From NCBI GenBank assembly GCA_964403935.1, contig CAYOIB010000015.1, positions 1 to 38,330 of the forward strand: a stretch of DNA of 38,330 nt, in the 5' to 3' direction. The translations under genes were made by a program, and so were the position numbers. Positions 7,376 through 15,747 of the stretch are shown here, one piece after another. The stretch comes from SLLG01 sp964403935 (lineage in GTDB: Bacteria; Verrucomicrobiota; Verrucomicrobiia; Opitutales; Oceanipulchritudinaceae). Every line of letters begins with the position of its first letter. The first letter of the stretch is position 1. The notes under the pieces were generated by a model. That model saw nothing but the letters and a program-made list of their open reading frames with translations, did no database searches and was not told the origin of the DNA.

Positions 7376-8569
7376 TCAAACGGTCGCCACGGCGCGACAA
7401 TCGCTGTTGACGAAGCGTTCGATCCGCTCGCACGCCACTTCGATCTTTTCGTAACTGGTCGAGAAACTGGCCCGCACAAAACCCGCGCCATGAGGCCCGA
7501 AGGCTGTCCCCGGAACGACGGCGACCTCCGCCGCCTCCAGCAACCGTGTCGCAAAGGTTTTCTCGTCCATGCCAAACTGTGCCACCGAAGGGAAGGTATA
7601 AAAGGTTGCCTGCGGGAGGTGACAGCGCAATCCGATCTCGTTGAAGCGGCGGACGAGGAAGTCACGCCGGCGCCGGTAGCTGTCCCGCATGCGGGCCACG
7701 GAATCATCGGAATGCGTCAACGCCTCAATAGCCGCTTCCTGAGTGAAAATTGGCACACTCATGATGGCATACTGGTGCACTTTCATCATGGCCTCGATGA
7801 TCTCTCCGGGAGCGCAGGCAAAACCAATACGAAAGCCCGTCATGGCGAAAGCCTTGGAAACACCATGCAGGAAAATCGTGCGCTCCTTCATCCCCGGAAG
7901 CGTGGCGATGCTGAGATGCTCACCTTCATAGGTCAGCTCGGCATAGATCTCATCACTGAGGACGATCAGATCTTTCTCGATGGCGAAGCGCGCGATCCGC
8001 TCGAGGCGACCACGTTCGACAACGCCCCCTGTCGGGTTTGTCGGGAAGTTCAGGATGAGGGCCTTTGTTCCCGGCTCCCACGCCGCCTCGAGATCCTCCA
8101 CGCGCAGGGAAAACTCCTGGTCGGCATGGGTCGCCACCGGAAGAGGGATCCCGCCCGCGAGGCGAATCCCCGGAGCGTAGCTGACGTAGCAGGGCTCGTG
8201 GTACATCACCTTGTCGCCTGGATTGATGAGAGCGCGAAGAGCCGTGTCCAGCGTCTCACTCACGCCGATTCCAATGAGGCATTCCGATTCCGGGTTGTAA
8301 TCGAGCCCGAAAATGCGCCCGAGGTAGGTGCACACCGCCTTGCGAAAAGCAGGCAGGCCGAGGTTGTCGGTATAGCTGGTGCGGCCCTTTTCGAGAGAAT
8401 AAATAGCCGCCTCACGGATGTTCCACGGTGTCACGAAATCCGGCTCCCCAATACCCAGGGAGACAGCCTGAGGCATCTTCTGGACGAGGGCGAAGAAATC
8501 GCGAATACCGGAGCGGGGTAGTTCCCGCACGTGATCCGCTACAAAACGTTGGATTGAAGAATCGCTCAT
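7376..8569 (-). CDS. Class I/II pyridoxal-phosphate aminotransferase (YugH/aromatic type)
   Basis: 397 residues. The fold-type I aminotransferase core is clear: LGIGEPDF near 38-45, Asn in NFPTNPTGG (174-182), Asp-Tyr pair in SDEIYAEL (205-212) and the PLP lysine in GVSKAFAMTGFRIGF (Lys239). The C-terminal Arg for the substrate carboxylate is probably in FVRASFS (364-370). An Lrp/AsnC regulator gene 21 bp upstream reproduces the Bacillus yugG-yugH arrangement. This suggests an amino-acid-responsive transaminase. The amino acid specificity cannot be read from the sequence. Confidence 0.9.
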   Translation of the reverse strand: MSDSSIQRFVADHVRELPRSGIRDFFALVQKMPQAVSLGIGEPDFVTPWNIREAAIYSLEKGRTSYTDNLGLPAFRKAVCTYLGRIFGLDYNPESECLIGIGVSETLDTALRALINPGDKVMYHEPCYVSYAPGIRLAGGIPLPVATHADQEFSLRVEDLEAAWEPGTKALILNFPTNPTGGVVERGRLERIARFAIEKDLIVLSDEIYAELTYEGEHLSIATLPGMKERTIFLHGVSKAFAMTGFRIGFACAPGEIIEAMMKVHQYAIMSVPIFTQEAAIEALTHSDDSVARMRDSYRRRRDFLVRRFNEIGLRCHLPQATFYTFPSVAQFGMDEKTFATRLLEAAEVAVVPGTAFGPHGAGFVRASFSTSYEKIEVACERIERFVNSDCRAVATV

Positions 8570-8590
8570 GAAGATACTCCTCAGAAACGC

Positions 8591-9076
8591 CTATGGGCTG
8601 ACTGCGGGACGTTGATCCTCCTCCAGCGCGGTGTCTATGGAAAACCCGCTTTCCTTATAGCAACGCAACATGAAGCGCGTCCCGGTGGATTGCACCCCAC
8701 CGAGCGTCGCCAGCTTTTCGGAGACGAAGGTCGCGATGCTCAGCAAATTGGCACCGCGAACCACGACCATCAGATCATAGCCACCGCTCATGAGGTAGCA
8801 TGTCTCCACTTCGTCAAAACGGGCAATACGCTGGGCCACCCGATTAAAGCCCCCACCACGCTCGGGGAGAACAGAAACTTCGATCAAGGCCTGCACCTGA
8901 TTTTCGGCCACGGCCTTCGGGTTGATCACCGGGCGCCAGCCCAGCAGCGTCTGCTCGGCACGCAACTGAACAAGCGCCTGTTCCACTTCGGCTTCACTTG
9001 CGCCCAACACCGCCGCTATCCGCGGCGTGGTGATCGCTTCGCCTTCCAACAGGAGTCTCAGTACCTCTTTGACCAT
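8591..9076 (-). CDS. Lrp/AsnC-family transcriptional regulator
   Basis: About 161 residues from the chosen ATG at 9076. An N-terminal winged helix-turn-helix (ITTPRIAAVLGASEAEVEQAL) is followed by an AsnC ligand-binding domain (VQALIEVSVLPERGG, CYLMSGGYDLMVVVRG) that oligomerises and senses amino acids. The frame stays open to 9160, but the extra 28 residues are Arg/Gly/Cys-rich and unlike the family, and ATG 9076 leaves 107 bp for a divergent promoter region. It probably autoregulates and controls the aminotransferase 21 bp downstream. It could also affect the divergent MFS gene. Confidence 0.88.
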   Translation of the reverse strand: MVKEVLRLLLEGEAITTPRIAAVLGASEAEVEQALVQLRAEQTLLGWRPVINPKAVAENQVQALIEVSVLPERGGGFNRVAQRIARFDEVETCYLMSGGYDLMVVVRGANLLSIATFVSEKLATLGGVQSTGTRFMLRCYKESGFSIDTALEEDQRPAVSP

Positions 9077-9183
9077 AAGGCACTCATTCAATACGCGAAG
9101 CGCTCTCCCACGCACGCAAAATCTTCGCCGCCCAAAGCAGCTCCGACCTTGAACCCCCACACCCAGTCGTCACCTTGCTTCAA

Positions 9184-10479
9184 ATGGCCACAAACGAGAC
9201 ATTCCCTGCGCCCGACGACTATGGCTCTCAGCGCCAGCGCTACTTCTGGAGAAACTACACGGCGCACATCATCGAAGGCGGCCTCTTCATGGGTGCCCTC
9301 GCTTTCTTGAACGCCGAGACAGTGATGCCGGTCGTGATCCAATCCCTTGGAGGGCCCAATTGGCTGGTCGCCCTGATGCCTTCAATGATCATCCTGGGGT
9401 TTGCCATTCCACCGCTTCTGACCGCTCACTGGATCGAGCGCCTCGCGTGGATGAAGCCGTATGTCATCATTGTGGGGATCTTTCAACGACTGCCCTACCT
9501 GCCCGCAGCCATCGCCCTGCTCTTCTTCCAGGAGAGCCACCCCCTACTGACCCTGACCCTGGTGGCGCTGGCTCCCTTCGCATCCGGTCTCTGCGGAGGC
9601 CTCAGTGTGGGGGCATGGCTACAGCTTGTTTCGCGAATCATTCCACCCCACCGCCTCTCTTCCGGATGGGCTTTCCGCTTCATCATCGGAGCAGGAACAG
9701 GAATCCTCGCCGGTGAAATAATCCGCTCTGTCCTCGCGCAGTATCCGGGGGCCCAGGGTTTCGGCATCCTGCACCTGATTACAACGGGCATGATGCTGCT
9801 CTCGCTGATGACTTTCTTCACCATTCGGGAAATCCACCCGGCACCGTCAGCGCCACCCGCTCCCCTCGTGACACTTCGGCAAAACCTTGTGCGATTGCCC
9901 CAAATCCTCCGGGAGGATCGACCATACCGTCTCTACATCTTCGGGCGGATGGGCAGCGTCGGGCTCTTCATTCTGCTTCCATTCCTTTCCCTTTATGTAT
10001 TGAGAATCACCGGCCAGCCCGAGAGCTTTGTCGGCATTCTTGTAACCATCCAAATGATCGGGGGCATTTTCGGGAATGTTCTCGCGGGCTACCTTGGTGA
10101 TCGATTCGGCGGACGACTCCCCGTCATGCTCGCTCAAATCATCTTTGTTTCGATCTGCCTTACCGTGCCATTCATCGCTGCCGTCTGGGCTTTTGGTGTG
10201 CTCTACTTCGTCCTCGGTATGGCTTTCTTCATGAACAACGTCGGCTTGCAAACACTCAACATCGAACTGGCACCCTCCGATAGGCGCCCCACTTATGTCG
10301 CGGTTGTCTCCGTTGTCAGCGTTCCCTGCCTCCTGGCGGCGGCCGCTCTGAGCGCTTACCTCCATACGTATACAGAGAACATCATCTTTCCGGCACTGGC
10401 TGCGGTCCTCGTCATTCTCTTCGGCTTAGCCGGGATCTATCGGATGCCAGAGCCCAGGGGCCGTCAGGAAACCTTATGA
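9184..10479 (+). CDS. Major facilitator superfamily transporter
   Basis: 431 residues from ATG 9184; a TTG three codons earlier is less likely. Roughly twelve hydrophobic segments are visible, with a central cytoplasmic loop at about residues 220-250 (IREIHPAPSAPPAP) dividing two halves. The C-terminal half contains the motif-A-like GNVLAGYLGDRFGGRLP typical of MFS loops. The substrate is unknown. The gene is divergent from the Lrp-family regulator, so an amino acid or related compound is possible but only inferred. It ends 85 bp before a TonB-family gene. Confidence 0.85.
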   Translation: MATNETFPAPDDYGSQRQRYFWRNYTAHIIEGGLFMGALAFLNAETVMPVVIQSLGGPNWLVALMPSMIILGFAIPPLLTAHWIERLAWMKPYVIIVGIFQRLPYLPAAIALLFFQESHPLLTLTLVALAPFASGLCGGLSVGAWLQLVSRIIPPHRLSSGWAFRFIIGAGTGILAGEIIRSVLAQYPGAQGFGILHLITTGMMLLSLMTFFTIREIHPAPSAPPAPLVTLRQNLVRLPQILREDRPYRLYIFGRMGSVGLFILLPFLSLYVLRITGQPESFVGILVTIQMIGGIFGNVLAGYLGDRFGGRLPVMLAQIIFVSICLTVPFIAAVWAFGVLYFVLGMAFFMNNVGLQTLNIELAPSDRRPTYVAVVSVVSVPCLLAAAALSAYLHTYTENIIFPALAAVLVILFGLAGIYRMPEPRGRQETL

Positions 10480-10512
10480 AGATGATAAGGCTTGCTCACT
10501 GGCGCACTTGGC

Positions 10513-10549
10513 AATAGGTTTGGTCGCACGACCAAAACACTAACCTATT
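10513..10549. promoter_or_regulatory. Nested inverted repeat just upstream of the TonB-family gene
   Basis: AATAGGTT (10513-10520) is the exact reverse complement of AACCTATT (10542-10549). Inside lies TTTGGTC pairing with GACCAAA around the 4-base loop GCAC. The structure ends 3 bases before the Shine-Dalgarno-like AAGGAAG (10553-10559) of the next gene. No T-tract follows, so an intrinsic terminator is unlikely. A repressor operator or an RNA element controlling translation fits better. Confidence 0.55.
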
Positions 10550-10564
10550 CCAAAGGAAGCCCTC

Positions 10565-11191
10565 ATGAAAGTCCCTGTTGACCTCTCCGCCAGCCGTGGC
10601 GGCATCGCCCTTGCGGCCTCGATCCTGGCGAGCCTCCTTTTCCTCTGCCTGCCTTTTCTCCAGGCGATTGATGTCGGTGTAATCAATCCTCCTCCGGCAA
10701 TACCCGTTGCCCCGGTGGAACATCATCCGAAACCGGTCACCGAACCCACCCCTACGGGGACACTGTCGACCCCCGACAGACCTCCACACCAGGTGCCTGA
10801 GCCCCCCAAGGATCCGCCTCTTCCTGCCATTCAGGAAGTTAACCTGGATCCACTGGCCCCTTCCACCCCGGCCGGATCCGCCCTGGCCTGGCTGCCTCCC
10901 CAACGCACATGGGAGACGATGGATGATTGGACAGCCCTGGACCATGCACCCACCCCGCTCCGGCAACCGGCCCCGCGGGTGAACCGGCGTCATTCGGACG
11001 CGACCGTCCGGGTACGTCTTTACGTCGCTGAGACGGGCGAAGTGGTTAAGGCCTGGATCGAATCCTCGTCAGACCCAACCCTGGAGGCGGCCGTCTTGCA
11101 GGCCGTCAGACGATGGGTCTTTGAGCCCGGAATGAAGAACGGGCAAGCGGTTCCTTTCACCATGATCCAATCCTTCAATTTCCAAAACTGA
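10565..11191 (+). CDS. TonB-family energy-transducing protein
   Basis: 208 residues with the classic TonB layout: a single N-terminal membrane helix (about 13-35, IALAASILASLLFLCLPFLQ), a Pro-rich periplasm-spanning linker (about 40-130), and a C-terminal TonB domain (VRVRLYVAETGEVVKAWIES, then AVRRWVFEPGMKNGQAVPF). TonB proteins pass energy from ExbB/ExbD to outer-membrane receptors. No exbB, exbD or receptor gene is adjacent, so the partners must be elsewhere. AAGGAAG lies 5 bases upstream of the ATG, directly after the inverted repeat at 10513-10549. Confidence 0.85.
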   Translation: MKVPVDLSASRGGIALAASILASLLFLCLPFLQAIDVGVINPPPAIPVAPVEHHPKPVTEPTPTGTLSTPDRPPHQVPEPPKDPPLPAIQEVNLDPLAPSTPAGSALAWLPPQRTWETMDDWTALDHAPTPLRQPAPRVNRRHSDATVRVRLYVAETGEVVKAWIESSSDPTLEAAVLQAVRRWVFEPGMKNGQAVPFTMIQSFNFQN

Positions 11192-11206
11192 AGAAGCCCG
11201 CCCGCA

Positions 11207-11234
11207 TTGACTTCAAGCTATCCGCTCATAGATT
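11207..11234 (+). promoter_or_regulatory. Candidate sigma70 promoter for hflX
   Basis: TTGACT (11207-11212) and TAGATT (11229-11234) are separated by 16 bases, matching the -35 at 5 of 6 and the -10 at 4 of 6 positions. The pair lies about 85 bases upstream of the hflX start, in the 126 bp gap after the TonB-family gene. Confidence 0.4.
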
Positions 11235-11317
11235 AGCATTGATTAGAAGATCCAGCTACAACCAGCAGTTCAGGAAGAAGAAGCTCCAGATGCCCATGGT
11301 CACCTCCGGCGGTTCGA

Positions 11318-12625
11318 ATGATTGAAGTCAGCGAACAACCAAAAATGGTTGAACGAGCCTATCTAATAGGCGTTCGACAATCAGAAGACCGGGAAGAGAC
11401 GATTGAACAGTTGCTTGCCGAGCTGGAGGAGCTGGTAACGACATTGGGAATCAACGTCGTCGGGCAGACAACCGTCCGCATCCGCGAGCCCAAAGCCCAC
11501 ATGTTTCTCGGCCGCGGCAATGCAGAGGCTGTCATCGCTGAAGCAAAGGCGCTCGATTGCGACTGCCTTGTCTTTGATATCGAACTCAGCCCCGCGCAGC
11601 AGCGGAACTGGGATCGTGCCAGCGGAATGTGCGTCATTGATCGACAAGAGGTGATCCTCGACATTTTTCACCAGCGGGCGCACACGCGCGAAGCGGTCCT
11701 TCAGGTGGAACTTGCCCGCGCTGAACATGCCCTGCCCCGCCTCAAGAATGCCTGGACCCACCTCAGTCGCCAGCGCGGTGGAGGAGGCGTCGTTCAACGA
11801 GGTGAAGGTGAATCCCAGATCGAGTTGGATTCACGCATGGTGCGCCAGCGTATTGCCAAGTTGAAGCGCGAGCTCAAAGCGGTCGTACGCCACCGCGATA
11901 CCCAACGGAAACTCCGGGAACGCGTGCCCGTGCCCACAGCCGCGATCGTAGGGTACACCAATGCGGGCAAATCGACCCTGCTTAACAGCTTGACCGGAGC
12001 GGGCGTGGCGGCGGAAGACAAACTCTTTGCCACGCTCGATCCCACGACCCGGCGGCTCACCCTGCCGAGTGGGCAAAGGATCCTGCTCACCGATACGGTT
12101 GGGTTCGTCCGTCGCCTGCCCCACCAACTGGTAGACGCTTTCAAGGCTACGTTGGAAGAAGCGGTCGTTGCCGACCTGCTGGTCCACGTGATCGATGCCT
12201 CAAACCCTGAAGCCGAAGTACATGCTGAAACCACATTGGCGGTTTTAAAGGGATTGGGTGCCGGGGATAAACGGGTCCTGACTGTTTATAACAAAGTGGA
12301 CCGCATTCCTTTGGAAGATCGCCCGCTCATGCGTCTCGATCGAAAAAGCGAGGGCTTCGGCTCCAATGGAAAGCCCGACGTCTTTTACATAAGTGCTGCC
12401 ACCAAGAAAGGACTGGGGCCTTTAATTAACCAGCTGGACGACATCCTGAGGGAGCAGCTGCGTGTCAGTAAGTATGTGATCCCGCATACCCGCTACGATG
12501 TGATGGCCCAACTCCATTCCGCAGGCGCGGTGCGCCACCTCCGAGTGGAAGAAGATGGAATCCATGTCGTCGGTAGCGTGCCCCCCCGGTTGATGAGCCT
12601 GGTCTCTGAATACGAGACAGATTAA
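11318..12625 (+). CDS. hflX: GTPase HflX
   Basis: 435 residues, usual for HflX. The N-terminal HflX domain contains MFLGRGNAEAV, ELSPAQQRNW and DRQEVILDIFHQRA. The linker RQRGGGGVVQRGEGESQIE is the Gly-rich signature of the family. The G domain has the P-loop GYTNAGKST and the G3 motif DTVGFVRRLPH, with NKVD as G4. HflX binds the 50S subunit and rescues or splits ribosomes stalled by heat or antibiotics. The ATG at 11318 has only a weak SD. Met10 (11345) is an alternative start. It is convergent with the Wzc-like gene. Confidence 0.96.
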   Translation: MIEVSEQPKMVERAYLIGVRQSEDREETIEQLLAELEELVTTLGINVVGQTTVRIREPKAHMFLGRGNAEAVIAEAKALDCDCLVFDIELSPAQQRNWDRASGMCVIDRQEVILDIFHQRAHTREAVLQVELARAEHALPRLKNAWTHLSRQRGGGGVVQRGEGESQIELDSRMVRQRIAKLKRELKAVVRHRDTQRKLRERVPVPTAAIVGYTNAGKSTLLNSLTGAGVAAEDKLFATLDPTTRRLTLPSGQRILLTDTVGFVRRLPHQLVDAFKATLEEAVVADLLVHVIDASNPEAEVHAETTLAVLKGLGAGDKRVLTVYNKVDRIPLEDRPLMRLDRKSEGFGSNGKPDVFYISAATKKGLGPLINQLDDILREQLRVSKYVIPHTRYDVMAQLHSAGAVRHLRVEEDGIHVVGSVPPRLMSLVSEYETD

Positions 12626-12687
12626 GCGTTCAAGTCCGCTCCTCTGCGCAGGCTTCCAACGCACTCACCAGAACAGGAACTCCAGCC

Positions 12688-12709
12688 CCTGCAACCTGAA
12701 GATTGCAGG
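12688..12709. other. Hairpin between convergent hflX and the Wzc-like gene
   Basis: CCTGCAA (12688-12694) pairs with TTGCAGG (12703-12709) around an 8-base loop in the 118 bp convergent gap. It has no T-tract on either strand, so an intrinsic terminator is possible but not well supported. Confidence 0.3.
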
Positions 12710-12743
12710 AGCCCCCACCCCAGGGTTCAGAAGTCTGAGTGAC

Positions 12744-14999
12744 TCAGGACCGGGCGGCACCTTCAGGCACAGCGCGGGATTCCTCGCCTTTTACTTCCTC
12801 GATTGAATCGTCACCTTGGAAGTAATATTGGGAGTATGACCTGTCGTAGTAATGCGAGTAGTAGTAGCCTGCGACTCGCGTATTGATGTTGTTCAAAACC
12901 GCACCGTAGATGGGAACATTCGACTCCCGCAAACGGCGAATGTTAAGGGCCGCCGTCTTGCGCTTCACCATGTTGAAACGGATAACATACAACACTCCGT
13001 CAACCAGTGGAAGCAGGTTCAAGGCATCACTCACCGGAGCCAATGGCGGGGAGTCAATAATCACCTTGTTGTAGCGAAGGCGAAGCTCATGGATCAGGCT
13101 GGCAAACTTCTCACTACTGAGGATTTGCGTCGGGCTCTTGCTACGGCCTCCGGACGTGAGAATGTCGAGATTTGGAAGGTAATCCTTCAAGATGACCGCA
13201 TCCAGGTCCTTCTCACCATTCAGGTACTGCAAGGAACCGGCATGCGCCGTCAGATCGAGTGACTTCCCGATATTTGGCATCCGAAGGTCCGCATCGACGA
13301 TGATGCAACGCTCCCCGTGGTTGGCAAAAGTGATCGCTAAATTTGTGGAGACAAAGGACTTCCCCTCACTCGGCACCGTACTCGTGGTCAAAATGACTTT
13401 TGAGTTTCGGCTCTCTTCATTCAACTTCAACGTCGAAACAATGCCGCGGAACGATTCAACCGTGTGTCGGTCCTGACCGTCTGCCACAATCCGGGCCTTC
13501 TCGAGCGCATCGACGCGACTGATACGAGGAACAATGCCGATCAGCGGAATCCCAATGGAGGATTCGATGTCAAAGGCAGTTTTAATCTTATCGTCAAGAA
13601 GAGCCAAAGAAAGAACGAGGCCCAAGCCCAGACCGAAGCCAGCGACAAGACCAATGGCAAGATTAAGCGGGATATTCGGCTTGTAGGGCCGCACCGGTGG
13701 GAACGCAGCGTCAACAATCCGAGCTGTCTGCCCTTCGATCGAAGTATTCACAGTAGCCTGTTGAAGACGGGCGTAATAATGGTCGTAATGCTGCTGGCTG
13801 ATGAACAGATCCCGGATCAGGGCATTGTAGTCAGGACGAAGGCGGTCCAACTCAATGACTTCGCGTTCCTTCTGAGCGAGTCGCGCCTGTGACGCCTCAA
13901 AATTCGATTTGGCGCGTTCGTAGTCATTCCTCAAAGCTTGAGCCGCTGCCTGGACGGCAGAATTGAGCTGATCCTCTGTTTGCAGGAGTGCCTCGCGAGC
14001 GGATGCCATGGTCGGATGTTTTGCCCGGAATTTCTTCGCCAAGGTAGCGACCTCAATCCTGAGATTCGCCAGACGAGTGAGGAGCTCGGGCACCTGCGGC
14101 ATCATGGCAATGGGCTTCAGCTCCCACAGAGGGTCGCCATTCACAATCGCCTGTTCAACTTGACGCCATGTCGTCTGCGTCACGTCAAAAACGCGTCGGT
14201 CTTCCTCAACCCGTGTATTCAGAGAAACCAACTGCTGGGTATCGATGTCCTGCGTGGCATCAAACGATGTCGTCCCATACTTCTCTTTGAAGTCGGCCAA
14301 CCGTGTTTCCATCTCCTTGATCTTGACCAGTTCCTGGTCTGCCTGCTGCCGGAGAGACTCAACAGCGCGACGCGAGCCTTCGATCTGCTCGATACGGGTG
14401 TGATCGATGTAGGCTTCTGCAAAATAATTAGCGACCTTGGCGGCGATATCCCGGTCAGGATGCGAATAAGCGATGTTCACCATCAGGGACAGCCGGCGCG
14501 GGGCGACCGTCCGGTTAGCCACCAGGATTTCCTCGGGACTCCGCATCCCCCGAAGAGAAACATCGAGCCCCTCCTCATAAGGTGCCATAAAAGCACGGAG
14601 CTCGCTGCCCTGGATCCGCTTCGCGACCTCATGGACGATCGTGAAGCTCTCCAAAACCTGAACCTGCGTATTGAAATCTTCCACGTTGAGAACCGTCTGA
14701 TTCACGACGTCCTCGAACTGCACCGTCCGGTCCTTTTGCCGCAAGACCTCCACTGAGGCAAAGGCACGATATTCCTGCGGGGCATTGAAGGTGTAAAGCG
14801 CGACCCCGAGGAAAACCACGAAGACCGTCACGACCAACCACCAGACACGCTCTCTCAGAACGATCAGGTAATCCTTGATTCCACGCGAAGGCTGCACGGC
14901 CGACTCCGCATAGCCCCCGTATCCTTCACCATAGTAGTAGCCACCGTAGTAGCCGCCGCCGTAACTGCTGTCATTTCCGGGGAGGGGCTTATTGCTCAT
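12744..14999 (-). CDS. Wzc-like polysaccharide co-polymerase with tyrosine autokinase domain
   Basis: 751 residues. A Wzz domain begins with TM1 (about 52-71). A long coiled-coil periplasmic part follows (about 200-430). FPPVRPYKPNIP marks the region before TM2 (about 445-468). A cytoplasmic BY-kinase domain has Walker A' TSTVPSEGKS (540-549), VDADLR (568-573) and Walker B VIIDSPPLAPVSD (646-658). The tail has eight tyrosines at 712-726, the expected autophosphorylation cluster. Unusually, the N-terminus (13-30) is also Gly/Tyr-rich with eight tyrosines. Such proteins control chain length and export of capsule or exopolysaccharide with a Wza-type channel, here encoded 48 bp upstream. No cognate Wzb phosphatase is nearby. 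Confidence 0.93.
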   Translation of the reverse strand: MSNKPLPGNDSSYGGGYYGGYYYGEGYGGYAESAVQPSRGIKDYLIVLRERVWWLVVTVFVVFLGVALYTFNAPQEYRAFASVEVLRQKDRTVQFEDVVNQTVLNVEDFNTQVQVLESFTIVHEVAKRIQGSELRAFMAPYEEGLDVSLRGMRSPEEILVANRTVAPRRLSLMVNIAYSHPDRDIAAKVANYFAEAYIDHTRIEQIEGSRRAVESLRQQADQELVKIKEMETRLADFKEKYGTTSFDATQDIDTQQLVSLNTRVEEDRRVFDVTQTTWRQVEQAIVNGDPLWELKPIAMMPQVPELLTRLANLRIEVATLAKKFRAKHPTMASAREALLQTEDQLNSAVQAAAQALRNDYERAKSNFEASQARLAQKEREVIELDRLRPDYNALIRDLFISQQHYDHYYARLQQATVNTSIEGQTARIVDAAFPPVRPYKPNIPLNLAIGLVAGFGLGLGLVLSLALLDDKIKTAFDIESSIGIPLIGIVPRISRVDALEKARIVADGQDRHTVESFRGIVSTLKLNEESRNSKVILTTSTVPSEGKSFVSTNLAITFANHGERCIIVDADLRMPNIGKSLDLTAHAGSLQYLNGEKDLDAVILKDYLPNLDILTSGGRSKSPTQILSSEKFASLIHELRLRYNKVIIDSPPLAPVSDALNLLPLVDGVLYVIRFNMVKRKTAALNIRRLRESNVPIYGAVLNNINTRVAGYYYSHYYDRSYSQYYFQGDDSIEEVKGEESRAVPEGAARS

Positions 15000-15047
15000 C
15001 GATTAAATAGAACTGAAAATAATGAATCTGGATGGACCCTGTTGGGA

Positions 15048-15644
15048 TCACCACATGCGCCGAGGAACAAAGACGAGATCGTTCTCCTGCAAAGGGATGT
15101 CCTCCGCCGTGATGTCATCGGCATTGACTGTAAAGATTTCTTCCTTCCCATCTGTTCCTATTCGGGTAATCCGGACGCGACGTTTGTCAGCCAGATCATT
15201 GCTCCGAAAGCCTCCCGCAGCCGCGATCGCCTGTAGAAGGGAGAGCGGTTGCTCCGAAGGAAGGAAAACCTGTCCCTGTCCGTTCACTTGGCCCATCACA
15301 GTGACAGTTCGCGAGGCCGAGGTCAGAACAGCGAAGTCAATGTGCGGCTCAACATAGTAATCACGGTTGTAGGGCTCGTAAATATAGCGCCGGGCATCGG
15401 CCACCGTCATCCCGCCAATCATAATTGAATCCAGATATGGCAGAGAGACAGTCCCGTCCGCCGAAACCCGGACCTCGGTGGAAAATTGCTGGTCATCCGC
15501 CACGAACAACTGCACCCGGACCACATCCAGTGGGCGAATCACATAACTGCCGGAGGCATAGGTCATATTCTGACCTGAAGCAACCTGCCCGAGAGACACG
15601 ATCAACAGAACAAAAAGAGAAACGAAGCGGAGCTTTTGGCGCAT
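15048..15644 (-). CDS. Wza-type polysaccharide export protein (Poly_export/SLBB)
   Basis: 198 residues. A signal peptide (about 1-24) leads to a polysaccharide export domain (YVIRPLDVVRVQLF, VSADGTVSLPYLD, GMTVADARRYI). One SLBB-like domain follows (VTVMGQVNGQGQVFLP, LLQAIAAAGGF), ending in ENDLVFVPRRMW. There is no lipobox Cys and only one SLBB-type repeat, so it is shorter than E. coli Wza. It probably forms the periplasmic or outer-membrane exit conduit with the Wzc-like kinase encoded directly downstream. A terminator precedes it, so its level may depend on read-through or on its own promoter. Confidence 0.9.
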   Translation of the reverse strand: MRQKLRFVSLFVLLIVSLGQVASGQNMTYASGSYVIRPLDVVRVQLFVADDQQFSTEVRVSADGTVSLPYLDSIMIGGMTVADARRYIYEPYNRDYYVEPHIDFAVLTSASRTVTVMGQVNGQGQVFLPSEQPLSLLQAIAAAGGFRSNDLADKRRVRITRIGTDGKEEIFTVNADDITAEDIPLQENDLVFVPRRMW

Positions 15645-15681
15645 AACAAAGATACCGGGTTTGCGACGACGATGCGGGACG

Positions 15682-15717
15682 AAAAAGGGAGGTCAACACA
15701 GAATGCGCTGACCTCCC
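15682..15717 (-). terminator. Intrinsic terminator between the beta-barrel gene and the Wza-like gene
   Basis: On the minus strand GGGAGGTCA (15709-15717) pairs perfectly over 9 bp with TGACCTCCC (15687-15695) across a 13-base loop. It is followed immediately by TTTTT (15682-15686). This is a good Rho-independent terminator in the direction of the exopolysaccharide genes. Confidence 0.75.
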
Positions 15718-15747
15718 CTTTCGAGAAGAAAATACCGCGGAAGCGTC

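Noticed and set aside
7316..8521. 401-codon plus-strand ORF opposite the aminotransferase
   Set aside because: Its translation resembles no family and lies fully antisense to a clear PLP enzyme; it is a high-GC shadow frame.
9077..9160. N-terminal extension of the Lrp-family regulator
   Set aside because: The extra 28 residues do not resemble the family and would use up the divergent promoter region.
12735..12747. CTGAGTGACTCAG palindrome at the Wzc-like stop codon
   Set aside because: Perfect but short, and overlaps a stop codon; no other copies or context support a site.
13938..14756. 272-codon plus-strand ORF opposite the Wzc-like gene
   Set aside because: Antisense to the conserved Wzz and coiled-coil coding region; no domain pattern.
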